A stretch of 64,000 nt of DNA from Apiospora phragmitis. Lineage: Eukaryota > Ascomycota > Sordariomycetes > Amphisphaeriales > Apiosporaceae. Positions 48,166-59,411 of the stretch are shown piece after piece. The position numbers and the translations under genes were made by a program. The stretch covers positions 3,038,001-3,102,000 of the forward strand of contig JAQQWL010000009.1 in assembly GCA_038363925.1 (NCBI GenBank). The letters are read 5' to 3'. The stretch's first letter is position 1. The number at the start of each line of letters is the position of its first letter. The notes under the pieces are model-generated. The model ran no database searches. It was not told the origin of the DNA and saw nothing but the letters and a program-made list of their open reading frames with translations.

Positions 48166-49420
48166 TTACCAAGTAGTCCGTTTTCTGAAAAAGCTGCCAT
48201 CTATCTTGCTCACGAGGTGGTCCCAGTACCGGACTTCGGGGTCCGCCCGGGTGCCGCCGAACTCGGGCAGCCGCCGCACGACGACGTGCTTGGCCGGCTC
48301 GTAGAAGAAGGGCACGCTGATGCGGTAGCCGTCGCCCGTGTGGAGGACCTTGTGCACCGTGCTCGTCGCCCAGCCGCCCGTCCACTGCTCCACCATGTCC
48401 CCGATGTTGACCACGTACGCGCTGGGGAGGGGGTCGGCGTCGACCCAGCGTTCTGCCTGCCTCTCTCCTTGTTTTGCTTCCTCCTCTCCGCCCGCGACTC
48501 GGATCTTGAGCGCGCCCGGGGTCTCATCTGTGAGAAGCATGGTTAAGCACCCGTAATCCGAATGCGCACCGCATCCCACCATCTCCTCATCCTCTTCGTC
48601 GTCGTCTTGGTCGGTATCTTCCTTCTTCTGGAAAGCCGGGGGCAGGCGGCGGGTACCCCAGCACGCGCAGACACCAGAACGAGTCCCGCGTCGCGCCGAC
48701 GAAGAACTCCGGGTCCCGCAGCGCGAGCGCGAACCCGAGCGCCCGCATCACCGCCTCCCCGACGCTGCACAGCCGCGTCACGTAGTCCGGGTACACGACG
48801 CGCATGGCGGCGGGCACGGCCGGGTACAGGTTCCGGCCCTCGAGCAGGCTGTCGACGCCCGGCCAGACGTTGGGCCGCGCCGCCTTGAAGGCGCGGTGGG
48901 CGGCGACCTGCGCGGCGCCCGAGATCTCGGCGTAGAAGTCGAGCGCCTCGTGCCAGTCGTTGCGCGAGATGGCGTCGACGTCCTGCCAGCCCCGGGCGCC
49001 GTCGCCGTAGCGGTCGCCACAGGGCCGTCGCGCGATGGCCCGTTTATTCCGGAGAAGAAAGGCCGCGGCGTCGTCATCGTCACCGGTTACGTCACCGGCG
49101 TCGGTGTAGAACTGCCGGCCCAGCTCCAGGACGCGCTGCATCAGCGCGTGCGGCACGCCGTGGCCCGTCAGGTAGAAGAAGCCCGGGTGGCGGACGGCCG
49201 CGCGCAGGGCGGCGACAGTGGCGCGCTGCGCCGGGGTCAGGTCCGCTGCTGTGATGGGCTTTGGAAGGTGGGCTTGGGAGTGGGCGCCATTTCCATCCGC
49301 GTTTTCTTTAGTGACATGAGAGTTGGCGACATCATCATCTTCAGGTGAGCGCCAAGATATGAAGGGCGATATGTCGATGACGGGCAGGTTGAGTTGGCCC
49401 CTATTTGGTGAATTGGACAT
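48166..49420 (-). CDS. 2-oxoglutarate/Fe(II) oxygenase (isopenicillin-N-synthase-like), one frame break
   Basis: Single exon, 417 residues after removing one base at 48630-48631. The N-terminal DIOX_N part has LNLPVIDISPFISW and HPGFFYLTGHGVP. The catalytic double-stranded beta-helix has the Fe(II) set HSD (VGCGAHSDYGCLTML) and the distal His (TSTVHKVLHTGDG), with the 2-oxoglutarate-binding RxS in GYRISVPFF. Between the halves lies an acidic stretch (DQDDDEEDEE) where the frame breaks. Fungal members hydroxylate or desaturate small molecules; substrate unknown. Very GC-rich coding sequence, hence long antisense frames. Divergent to the phosphotransferase-like gene. Confidence 0.9.
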
Positions 49421-50114
49421 GGTATGATGTGTGCTGCGGGTGGCGTGTCAAAATGGTTGGTGTGCATTCGCATATGCAGAGCTAGGTTAACAGAAAAGGC
49501 TAAAACGCTCTCCAAGTTTAGCGATAGATTACCGGATCTTTTGCTACGCAGATCGGGTGTGAAGTACTAGACGATTGGGATCCTTCTATTCCCAAACGCA
49601 TCCATGAGTGTTGGTTTTCGAAAATCGTACGTCAGGGAAGCTTTGCAGGCCCACTTGATCCCGATTCCCGGAAAGTTCGGGGTCCAGATCCAGAACAAAC
49701 GATCAGCCTCCGTCTGTGATATAGTCGCAGCTTCATTGGTGTATGTTTGACAGCTGAGACTCAGCCCCCGCTCGCTAACAGATGGGCATCATTATGGCTC
49801 ATAGCGTAGCTGGGGGTATCATCAACTACATGTCATGCTTCATCAGTGTGTCCTATATGATAAAGTAGCCCGCCACCTTGGAGACTGTTTTTCAGCCATG
49901 TTCCTCCCAATCCCAGTTTTAAAAAAATTATGTCTTCATGAAACCATCGTGGCCATAGATACCCAAAATGCACCATGGCCGCAGCACGACTTTCAGCCGA
50001 AATACAGTCTAATGTCCTCCGTTGAGGATGCGACCTTCCTCTACTCTACTCTACCCTACCTTACCCTTCCCTACCGCAATACTACAACAGAACTGACTAA
50101 CACAATTGTCATAG
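49421..50114. other. Region upstream of the oxygenase and of the phosphotransferase-like gene
   Basis: I looked here for the missing N-terminal exon of the phosphotransferase and found none. A run of CTACTCTACCCTACC-like repeats lies near 50040-50073. Confidence 0.45.
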
Positions 50115-51228
50115 CACATTGAAGATGCCTGTCTCCAAGCCCTCTCGTCATCCTCCATATATGCATCCCCAGCCCCCAGTGGTGCTGACTACAGATATGT
50201 AGTGCGCACGCCCAAGCACTGCCCGTTCCCGCAAGACCCAAACACTCAGATCCAGGAATATCTACCCAGCGGCGCCAACCTCAAAGCCTACGCCCTCCAG
50301 CACTGGTCTTCTTCTTCTTCTTCTTCTTCTTCTTCTTCTTCTTCTTCTTCTTCTCCTTCTTCTCCCGCTTCCTCCTCTTCCTCCTCTTCCTCTCCCGCTA
50401 CCGCTTCGACGGATGCGCAGCAGACTCCACCGCCGACGCCACAGTGCTGCCGACAGTTGGGCCTCTCCTTGGGACGCTGGCTGCGCGCCTTCCACGACTC
50501 CTCATCCGAGCTCCCAAACCGGGAGGGGGCACTGCGCAGGGTCGTGGCCAGCAACGGCGGCATGCAGTCGCTGAAGCACACCATCAGCTTCCAGTGCCTG
50601 CTGGACCGCGTCGCGCAGTTCCCCGACGTCCTGACCGAGGCGGTCAAGGAGATGGCCGCGGCGGAGGTGCGGGACGAGAGCCAGCTGCGCGTGATACACG
50701 GGAACTTCTGGACGGCCAAGTAAGTATATATACGAGAGAGAAAACTTCTCGGCGGGATGAGACGAGGACCGAGACCTCGCGCTCCTTCTCCATGCGCTGT
50801 CGCAAAACCCATTATCCTTATTATGTATGCGCCAACCTACTGGCTTGTCATCTCGATCAGCATACTCCTCCCCCAACGCCGCCCCCACCATCCCCCCAGC
50901 CGCCGCCGAGATCCCCCTCCTCGTCGTCGACTGGGAGATGGCGCAGCTCGGCGTGCCGAACCTGGACCTGGGCCAGATGCTGGCCGAGATGTACGAGCTG
51001 TGGCTCTACAAGCGGGCCCGCGCCGGCCTGGGGCTGATGGAGGGCCTCGTCGAGGGCTACGGCACCGTGACCGAGGCGTTTGCGTGGCGGACCACCCTCC
51101 AGCTGGGCGCCCACCTCGTGGGCTTCGGCACGTCGGCGCCCGGCTTGGGCCCGCCCGAGCAGGTGCGGGAGGTCGCGCGGACGGGACGGGATGTCGTCTG
51201 CCGCGCGTGGCGTAAGGACAGGGCTTGA
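50115..51228 (+). CDS. APH-type phosphotransferase-like protein, N-terminus not found, poly-Ser insert, one frame break
   Basis: Aminoglycoside-phosphotransferase-fold sequence in two exons (50115-50719 after an acceptor CATAG, and 50861-51228). The first has YRYVVRTPKHCPFPQDPNTQ and IQEYLPSGANLKAYAL, then a poly-Ser tract, SLGRWLRAFHDSSS, and the catalytic loop. This loop reads IHGNFWTAN, with Asn where the family has the catalytic Asp of HGD. The second exon has LLVVDWEMAQLGVPNLDLGQM, whose DWE Asp would bind Mg. One extra C in the run at 50870-50874 breaks the frame between them. The N-lobe with the nucleotide-binding loop is not visible. It is either a pseudokinase-like protein or a decaying gene. 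Confidence 0.7.
50307..50354 (+). repeat. (TCT)16 microsatellite coding for poly-Ser
   Basis: A pure TCT repeat of 48 bases, followed by imperfect TCC/TCT units to about 50395, lies in frame in the phosphotransferase-like gene and encodes 16 or more serines. Such tracts vary in length between strains by slippage. Confidence 0.92.
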
Positions 51229-51794
51229 TTCGAAGAAGGCGAGCTGACGTGCCTATTTAGTACCGCCAAAGGGGTTTAATCGGTAACCACACAACGCAAA
51301 GAATCGCACATGAAGCCATGGGTTTCAGGGGTGCCTACCCTTACTCACATTTTGTCGCAACAGCCAAGAGATAGGCGCGGTTTGTTCGTTTAATGTTTTT
51401 TGAATTGATTAATTTCAGTCATAATGGTTGGTAATATGCGTTATCTCGTGGCAGGATTTTTATATCCGCAATAAGCTGTTGATTCAGCAGCCCAAGATGG
51501 CTTTCAAGATCCCGATTTCCGCAGCATTGCCTTACTGCAGTACAGCAACAAGTATTTTATCGTCTTCCCTTTTCTAGTACTCATACAAGCCCTTCCATGC
51601 CAAAGCGAAACCAGATCCCAACGCCATTTGGCCCTGATCCTATATCCCCAGGTAATGATTGTATGTATGCCAGTCTCGTCCGAATTCCCCGTCTGTCAAT
51701 AGTTTTACACATTAGGCTGATTCCCACTCCAGCGAGTGATTGAATCCGCAATGTCGAGTTACAAACACACACTCTCTCTCCTTGCCACTATCGT
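51229..51794. other. Convergent intergenic region
   Basis: 3' ends of the phosphotransferase-like and GPI-protein genes. No gene seen. Confidence 0.45.
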
Positions 51795-52726
51795 CTACCA
51801 AACTAAGATTACTGTAACACCAACGGCTGCTAGTAGAGCATAGGTGACACGTATTGAGCGCGGAGGTGCGAAATTGACGATTGAATCGAACGGACTGCCG
51901 CCTCCTGTGACCTTGGGAGCGGGGCCGGGCCCAGAGTCTGTCTTCGTTGTTGTGGACTGCGCAGAGGTTACCTCGCTAGTCGGCTGAGACATCACACTCG
52001 TTGGGGGTGGCTGAGTCTCGCTTATGTCGGTATCTGTTGTAGGCTGCGTAGTCGAAGTGACTATAGTAGGCTGTGTGGTCGTGGTCACCGTAGGTTGTGT
52101 AGTAAAAGTGGGGTTGGCCGGGCTTGGCGTCACCGTCGTGCGTACTGTGGTGGTTTTTAGCGTTGTCGGAGGTAAAGGTTGAGTCTCTGTTTCCGTCGGT
52201 GGCGGCGGCGGCGGAGGTGGTGGTGCCGGCTGTCCTGGATATCCTGGCGGCACTGGTGGTCCTGGTGGTCCTGGAGAACCTGGTAGTCCGGCGGCCCTGG
52301 AGGCCCTGGAGGAAGCTGTGGTGAAGGTTGGGGCGACCGTGGTGTTGTCGTGGGATGTACGGTCACGGTGAGTGTCGTAGCGGTCAGAGGTGCACCAGGA
52401 CACAGAGCCGGTAAGAGTTGACCATTCATCGTCATGCCCAGCAACGTCTTGGGGTCTACAACCACCCCTTTGCAGAATGTGTCCAAGAGCGAAGACGTCT
52501 GTAATAATCCTTGCACGCAATCGGGTGAGCATTGCCTGCCATTTCGGAAGTCACGCCGCGAACACCCAACGATTTGACTGTTGTAAGAGGCCATACAGTT
52601 TGAGGGAACCGCATTGGACGCGATCAGCTGGAAATTGGCGAGCGATAACGCAGACGCCATATGGCCCATAGTGAGCAGTAGTAGCAGCTTGGATGCACTA
52701 CATTGCTCTCGCTTCATCCGTGACAT
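51795..52726 (-). CDS. Secreted GPI-anchored protein with a collagen-like segment, one frame break
   Basis: From ATG 52726 the protein starts with a signal peptide (SKLLLLLTMGHMASALS). A Cys-containing domain follows (CMASYNSQIVGCSRRDF, CSPDCVQGLLQTSSLLDTFC), then a Thr-rich part. Next is a Gly-Pro-rich stretch (PPGPPGPP..LPGSPGPPGPP), poly-Pro, and long Thr/Ser-rich sequence with TTQPT repeats expected to be O-glycosylated. The end is a hydrophobic tail (YALLAAVGVTVILVW), typical of a GPI-attachment signal. The frame changes at about 52288-52291 inside the Gly-Pro stretch; adding one base gives 310 residues. It looks like a cell-wall or surface protein; the Cys domain family is not recognised. 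Confidence 0.78.
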
Positions 52727-55036
52727 TGCTAAGCGTGTCGGCTGTGCTTTAGCTTGAGTCGTTCTGTCGACGCTAATCAGTGCAATGGAAGACCAAACCG
52801 GGGCTGAGGACCTTAAAAGAAGAGGGGAAGGCAGATCCTGGGGTGCCGCGTGGTCGTGGTCAGGCAACGAACCGCTTTGGGGAGGTCGAGAGGAGCCGGG
52901 TAGAGAGGTTCGAAACACGAGATGTCAGATGTCTCGGGGAGCCGCGAACGATGGGGATGTGCCCTCGGTGGCAACAGCCAATGGGACTGCAGGACGAGTC
53001 TGGACAGACGTCGAACCAACGTCAATGCGATGAGAAATTCTCCGAACTCAGATCGTGCCACCTGGGCCCTAACGATGGTCTCCGTCAATCATCTAAAGAT
53101 TGACAAGATGGTACCAGGGGTCCAACAGCGATCAATTCATGCGCTCAATCCCCTTCGATCTGGGCCGAGTCGATGGCGCGGAAGTCGGCCGTCTCCAGGC
53201 CAAGGGTCAAGTGAGTCCAGTGATCGAAGTTGGAAGTCCAGTTACATCAGGCAAGTAACATCAGACCAAGTGAGTAACACGGTCAAACGCTCCAAGTGTC
53301 GATAGATGACTCGGGCTGTCTGGTTCAGTAGCACCGGTCGACGACAGAGGCCACTTTTCACCGAAAAACAAACGCAGAAGAATCGAGCATGAAACAGTAA
53401 AGGTAAGGAAAGACCGAGGAGTGGCTGTCGGTATGGGTAAAGATACAAAACGAAACGTCAAGATGGGAAAAGAACGCAAGCACTGCTGCGAGCAATCGAC
53501 CAAGTGCGACTGCTAGGGAAAAGAAGAGCCAGCAAGTGGCGGACGGTCGAGAGACGGACGATAATTATGAGTGATGCAGAAATAGGAAGAGAAAACCCGG
53601 GCCATGCTACGAGCAGGGAAGAAGACGGGTGGAAAGAGCAAAAACCATGATGACAACTTGGCAAGGAACCTGGAGAAGAGGAGCTGGGGTTCTGCTGGGA
53701 AGGAGCCGCCTTCAATACTACCACGATATCGCATCCAGGTTTCTGGCACGAAGACTTCGATTAGATCAGGGGTTTCCGACTTTCCTCATTGGGGTTCCAG
53801 ACCCGTTGTTGGTGCGCAGTGGACGAGCGGCCGGGGCAAGCTCGTTGCTCGTCGTACGTACGAGTACATACATGACATCAAATGTCTTCAAGATGCACAT
53901 GCCAGGTTGGCGATGCCTTCTTTTCTCAGTAATCCGTCTGTGGACAGAAACAAGCGAAAAACCCGGGAGTTGGTGAGCCAATGAGGTTGGCTAATTGGTT
54001 GCAAAGGAGTGAAACGAAACGCTGTGGTGTTTGAGGTGCCTTCTCCGTAGCCTGTGGGCTTGCTGTGATTGGCTGGGGGTGCGTCATGGTCGGTGGTGGC
54101 TTGCCTTGCTTGCCCAAGCTTGCGTGGGTTTTGCCCATCACCAATCCGTCAATCCATCAATTCAGCCGCCGTGGTACGCTAATAAGACCGCTAACTCCAA
54201 GGCTCTTGTTAGCTGTCTGCCCCTTGCTTCTTCTTTAGCGTAGGTAGCGTCTACAAACCTGGGTGACTGGACATGAACAGCTTCCAGTGACTGCAACAAC
54301 AATAAAAGATCAATACATGAGCCTCTTCGATGCCCATGACGTCAAGGTCTTCTTCATCTGCACTTATTAATCATTGCGTGCCATCCATGCTCTTATTCTC
54401 TGTATTGTCGCATCATCTTTTTGGGAGCTTTCCATCTTGAGCCGAGTCGGATGCCGCCTTTTCGTGCTGTGTGTGATGTCGAAGCGCCGACAAAGGGGAT
54501 TGCTGCATCTGATCTGCATCTGTTCTCGAAAAATGAGGTTAGCCGCCAAAGCGCACCTGCGACTGCAGGCTAAAACCCTGAGAAGCGCTCCGAGCCAGCA
54601 CTCGGCACTTTGCTTGTTCATTTTGACGAAGAAAAGGAAAACTGCATGCAGCATCTTCGGACCACACACACTCGACAAAGCCGACAGTAGTTGGAATGCA
54701 TCCGACTGACCGCAGTAGACTGAGTATGCTTCAGGTACTGCGCACTGTCCATTCGTACCGGAACTAGGCGGCACGAGTCAGACAGCTCGTGTGCCGATCA
54801 AGGTCTCGCTTCATTACGGATCGCTGCTCTCTCTCCGGTACCAGGTTGAGCATGGTTTGGCCCGTATTGACATGTAGCGACAACCAGCTATACCGCCTTC
54901 TCCACAGAATGCCATGATCACGGGTTCGGTGCAAGGCCCTCTCCGCATTTGCAGCGCTGTAATTCGCATTCCATTTGGTGATATTGTCAATGGCGGTTCT
55001 CAAGGCTAGCATTTTTAGCTTCAGCGAGTCCTAGTG
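52727..55036. other. Long gene-poor region upstream of the GPI-protein gene
   Basis: 2.3 kb without a supported gene. Frames at 53604-53984 (plus) and 54367-54774 (minus, 135 codons) have no recognisable motif, no good neighbours and no splice logic. Confidence 0.5.
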
Positions 55037-55522
55037 TTAGCCAATACTCATTTGGCAGGGGTGGATTCTACTTGATTTGTATACAAGTGTGGGCTGCGCG
55101 ATGAGCGCCGAGTTGAGGCTGCCTGCGATGATCTGGCCCGCGGAATGCCCGTCCAGCGCGACGCGCTCGATCAAGTTGCCCGACGACGTCATGAGGTACG
55201 CGTAACCACCCTGGATGGCGAATTCGTCGTAGAGCAGCAACGAGTTCATTCGCGCGGGCCACGATGGAGGCTTCGCCCATCGGCTTGCCGGAGGAAGAGT
55301 CGATGGGAACCCGCGCGCGCAGGTTCTGGCCGCTGTTGGCGAGGTATAACTGCAACCGGCGGGCGTCGACGCGGACGCCGTTGACGCCGATCGGCCCCGA
55401 GGGAGGCCTACTGACCACGGCCGTGAGGGAGTTGTTGACGGCGACTTCGTATTCCCCGTGGAGGTGTCGATGTGGTACACGACTCCCGACAGGGTGTCGC
55501 TAGTCAGAACGCCAGAGTCGGG
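55037..55522 (-). pseudogene. SMP-30/gluconolactonase-like remnant (C-terminal part)
   Basis: Minus-strand beta-propeller sequence of the SMP-30 type can be followed in three frames. The first piece is DSGVLTSDTLSGVVYHIDTS. The second is GPIGVNGVRVDARRLQLYLA with ARVPIDSSSGKPMGEASIVA. The third is YDEFAIQGGYAYLMTSSGNL and IIAGSLNSALIAQPT. The N-terminal half is missing, a TAG precedes the first piece, and at least two frame changes lie inside. Family members are lactonases or metal-binding propellers. Decay is clear because the gene lacks its start and half the propeller. Confidence 0.75.
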
Positions 55523-56890
55523 CTAGAAGGAGCGAGTGGTACTCAACCACCTGTCCCTGATGGTCATGCCAGTTTCACAGTATACGACAGTATTCTCTGA
55601 TTCCAAAGTAGCCAGGAATCCCGAGTATAACCAAAGCCGTGAAGTTGGGAGTAGAGAGGGCCCCCACAGCGCAGGGGCAGCAGTGGCAGGGAAAGGCGCC
55701 CTGATTGGTGCCTTGTAGTAGGAACCTCCCTCCGAGAGGCCTTTTTCGCCTTCGCCTCTGCTTCCCGATCGGCCGCCTCATAGCTGGACCGTTCAGGACC
55801 AAGCGGAGGACACGGGACTGGCCCGGACCAAGGCCCAGTACGCGATGTCCATCCTCGCCGCGCTCGCCGAGGCGCAGGTCGTCGTGTCTAAGAGCGTGCG
55901 CTCGGCCAGCCGTGCCGTGCTGGCGGAGCTCCGAGTAGGTGAGGACGATCTCGACACGGTGGCGGTGGTTCGGTCGACGGCGCTGTATGGCGGGGAGTCG
56001 CTTCTGACCAAGTTGACAGAGTTATATAAGCCGACGGCTTCAGGCACCACCCCCCTGATGTTCAGTGAGTGGTCCGGTAATGGAAGTTCGAGGTCAGCCA
56101 CCACGCTAGATTAAGTTCGGAGAAAGGGGGAAGATCCACAGTCCAGGCAACAGCCGGCAGGGTGTGTGGGAAAACCATGGAAGGTAGATAGGTCCAAAAG
56201 AGGGAAGTTTCTTTCGCCCAGTGGTAAAACACTGCGGCATTTGGTCTACTTGATAGTATACAGAGAAGATCAGCATGGCCCCTGCATTAAAGATGACACA
56301 TGCGATCAAAGAAGCAATCAAGTTTTTTTTTGTTCCATACCAACTATCTTCCAGTCGTCATGTAGGGATGTACCAACTTCCCTTTTGTCTAATGCTAAAG
56401 CATCGCATGGTACGAGGGCTAGAGAGGGCCAGTTGAGGACTGACTGGACTTGTCCTTTGATATACTCATCAGGGGGTCGGGAGTTCAAGTCTGCCATCGG
56501 ACTGGTGTAGAGTGAGTTTGGTTCAGTTTCAGCAAGGGGTTTGGTCAGGTGCCTGATTTAGGTTTCAGCCATGAGTGGCAGAATAGCTTGGGGGTGATTA
56601 AAAAGTATATTCACAATACCATGAACACCATCGGGAGGACCAAATGACGTCTCATCAAATAGGAGCTGACCGAATACTAGGTAGGGACCATGGTACCGAA
56701 ATCCATCGCTGTTATTTATTTTGCTTGCTTGAACTATTGGTAAATCAACCGCCAATAGTCTTTTGGCGTCTTCATCTCTATCGCTCTACGACAAGTACAC
56801 TTCACAAGTGCTCTTACAGGTTTTCTGCTCCTCACGCACTCGGATTCAGGCGATTCATCGAGGCGTCCTCCATGCTTTGTATCTTGCGTA
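55523..56890. other. Intergenic region with an unassigned coding-like segment
   Basis: On the plus strand, 55811-56114 has a protein-like frame (SILAALAEAQVVVSKSVRSA and ELRVGEDDLDTVAVVRSTAL, ending at a TAA). It is Ala-rich and helical in character, with no clear start. I cannot name it; it may be a fragment of another decayed gene. The rest holds nothing supported. Confidence 0.4.
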
Positions 56891-57930
56891 TTATGCAGTC
56901 TTGGCCCACAGGTCACGCATCTGCACAACACCCGGTATGCTGGCGATGGCGCCGACGGTCATGTCGCTGAAGATGCCCTGCTCCAGGCTCCAGTGGATGG
57001 TGAGCGGGAACCAGGCCAGCTGGCGCACGACCGTCTTGCGCCACTCGTCGGTCCAGGCGCTCTCCTCCTGCTCCATGACGGCGACGGTGCGGTCGCCCAG
57101 CCGCTCGGCCGGCGTCCGCCGCGAGCGCTTCCACGCGTCGTAGAACAGCTCCCCGATTTTAAGGCCCACGAAGCAGCCCCAGAAGCGCGCGCTCAGCCGC
57201 ATCGTCTTGCCGATGTTGGCGGGCTGCCACGACAGGACCCCCTTCTGCGCCAGGTACGCCCGTTCTCCAGCGACTGGAAGATGATGCACGCCACGAGCTG
57301 CGTCACCGAGAACGACACCTCGAGCTTGTCGAGCTTCGCGCTGCCGCCCGCCTCCTTCTCCTCCCGCACCTGCTGGCGGGCCGCACGCAGGCGCATGATC
57401 AGCCCCCGCGCCCAGAAGTACATGTTCAGCAGGCCCCACAGCCGCAGGAAGGTGCGGGCCTCGCTCAGCATGCCGCTGAAGGCGCGGAGGCGCTTTGCGA
57501 TGTTGAGGAGCAGCGCGGCGGATGGCGAGAAGGAGGGCAGCGACTTGGCGGTGAAGAGGACCGTGGTGTAGGGCGGCAGCGCGGAGGCGAGGGCGATGAG
57601 CTGACTGGCGCTGCGCTGAAGGGCGGGGCCCGTCAGGGACTCGAGCAGGGCAGCGCTCAGGCGTGACGAGTAGCAGAGGAACAGGGCGGTCGTGTCGATG
57701 CCCGAGGGCGTGCTGAGACAGCGCTGCAGGTGGGCGAGGAAGGCATCGATGTTGGACGGCGCCGCGGCCAGCACGACTTGGATGGGCATGGGCCTCGCCT
57801 CTGGTGCGGGGCCTGATGAGACGGAAGGCACTGGCTCGCCCGAGGGCAGGTCGCTTGTCGCTTCGACATCCGTTGAGGACATGGCTTCTGTTGACATGAC
57901 TTCTGTCGCCTCGATTTCTGTTGAGGACAT
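56891..57930 (-). CDS. Peroxisomal membrane protein PEX11 family (PEX11C-like), one frame break
   Basis: Peroxin that shapes and divides peroxisomes. The start is taken at ATG 57930 (MSSTEIEATEVMSTEAM), an acidic repeated leader. The PEX11 body begins near NIDAFLAHLQRCLSTPSGID and includes LLLNIAKRLRAFSGMLSEAR, LRLWGLLNMYFWARG and VSFSVTQLVACIIFQSLENG. One missing base near 57257-57261 moves the frame to AYLAQKGVLSWQPANIGKTM, RFWGCFVGLKIGELFYDAW and the last hydrophobic segment. Corrected length is 346 residues. A peroxisomal thioesterase is in the same window but 20 kb away. Confidence 0.87.
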
Positions 57931-59044
57931 GGTTGGTATTGACGATGCCGATGGGGTTTCTACCAAAGACTAGATTTATATATAGCTGTGCAATTCGCAG
58001 GACCCGAAGTCGCCAGAAGTGTGAATCAATCAATCAGTTACGAGAAAGCGTTGGGTGACGTCGGTCGCGTTGTCTGGGCTTCGAGCTAGTTCTCGAGACT
58101 CAGTAAAAGTAGTAGTAAGACAACAAAAGCCACCAAATGGAAATCCGGGGTAGAGAGAAAGGTGGACAGCTTAAAAAGACGACGGACTCAGCCCAGTGGG
58201 AACACGCCCAAAAATACGACAGGAAAGGAGGCACACACGTGTACACGCAGGAAGTAAGTCTATCCAAATCATGCAAAGAAGATCGATGATGAAATATTCG
58301 GAACTGGAAAGTCGGTATGCACGCAGGTAATGCCACAGCTTCCATCCCTTGATTAGGATGTAGTCAGTCAGTGATGGGGACCTCCACACCTCATCAGGTA
58401 CCTCGGTTCCGGTCCGATCAACGGCAGTGCTAACTAAGGTTATCACCAAAAGGCAAAAGGTGGGCCTGGACCCACTTAGGCCAGTAATGGGCAACTACAC
58501 AGAAATGGCAAGTTAGGCACATGGTCATACATCGTGGAACTTATAATAATGAGATTTTGGGAAATCTGTATGCAGTAACGTATGGGACAGGAGACATAAG
58601 TGATGTACACAGATGCGGTGCTACTTTGGACATAGTCTGCAATATAATCAGACAAGATAATCAGAAGTTAACAGAAGAAGGGACGATCGAGAAGCAGAGA
58701 GCCCCCTCGAGTCTCGACTAGCTTCAACTCAATCCCAGCATCACCACTACATAAAGTACCTACCTGGATATATGGCTTCCATTCGGTTGTCCTCCTTTGT
58801 CGCCTTCGTTTGCCTGTGGTGCTACATACGTTCTTCTATATCTGCATGTAAGCGGAGTGTCTGCGAGCGATTTCGTTTCCCGGTTATGTCCACAGGTTGC
58901 AAACACCAAAACCCAACCACAAGATGGCAATACTTCATGGCTTTGGCGCAGCACACAAGCTGTGCTCTGGTAACTGGGCGGGACTTGTCACCCAGGTAGG
59001 TAAGTTGCCTGGCGGAGGTTCGATGCAAAATCACCCATTGCTGG

Positions 59045-59160
59045 GTTGCTCTGGAATACACGTTGCTCCCTCAGAAACGCACTGCCACTGCGAAGCGTGT
59101 TGCTCCCCGGAGAGCGTTGCTCCCTCAGAGAACGCGTTTCTCTCCCACCCGTTGCTCCTC
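59045..59160 (+). repeat. Five GTTGCTC repeats upstream of the NLR TATA box
   Basis: GTTGCTC occurs at 59045, 59062, 59099, 59116 and 59151. Two copies extend to GTTGCTCCCTCAGA (59062 and 59116), each followed by an AACGC. Spacing is irregular (17, 37, 17, 35 bases) but shows a 17/36 alternation. The cluster ends about 40 bases before the TATA box, so it may be a regulatory array; this is inference from position and repetition. Confidence 0.7.
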
Positions 59161-59198
59161 TAGGCATATGGCTGCGCAGGCTTCAGTCTCTGCACACG

Positions 59199-59205
59199 TA
59201 TAAAA
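59199..59205 (+). promoter_or_regulatory. TATA box of the NLR gene
   Basis: TATAAAA within CACACGTATAAAACCCC, followed by a CT-rich leader of about 200 bases and the ATG at 59412. Confidence 0.5.
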
Positions 59206-59411
59206 CCCCGACCTGTGCTTGGAAAACCTCTGTGGTTCTTCTTCCCTTCCTCATACTCTCCCAACCCCATTCCTCGGCAACCATTCTCCCCCTTGCCCTT
59301 GTTTCTTCTTGCCCATTCATCCATCTTCACTTCCTTCTTCATATACTCCTGATACCTTCACGTCCAGTCGGACTTGCTCATCAACGTGGGGCACTACCAT
59401 TGACGTACACC

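Larger units (their letters stand above)
57931..59411. promoter_or_regulatory. Shared upstream region of PEX11 and the NLR gene
   Basis: The two genes diverge from this 1.5-kb spacer. A TATAAAA box lies at 59199-59205 on the NLR side, about 210 bases before the ATG, with a pyrimidine-rich leader after it. A cluster of GTTGCTC repeats sits just upstream of the box. No gene seen. Confidence 0.55.

Noticed and set aside
50040..50073. CCCTACC-like repeats resembling telomere DNA
   Set aside because: Units are irregular CTACTCTACC, not TTAGGG/CCCTAA, and the region is internal between genes.
53604..53984. 126-codon plus-strand frame
   Set aside because: Low-complexity basic composition, and several frames are open at the same place.
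54367..54774. 135-codon minus-strand frame in the gene-poor stretch
   Set aside because: No recognisable motif, no intron signals, no domain character; length is within chance expectation.
59045..59160. CRISPR-like repeat spacing
   Set aside because: Units are 7-14 bases with irregular spacing in a eukaryotic promoter; no cas genes.
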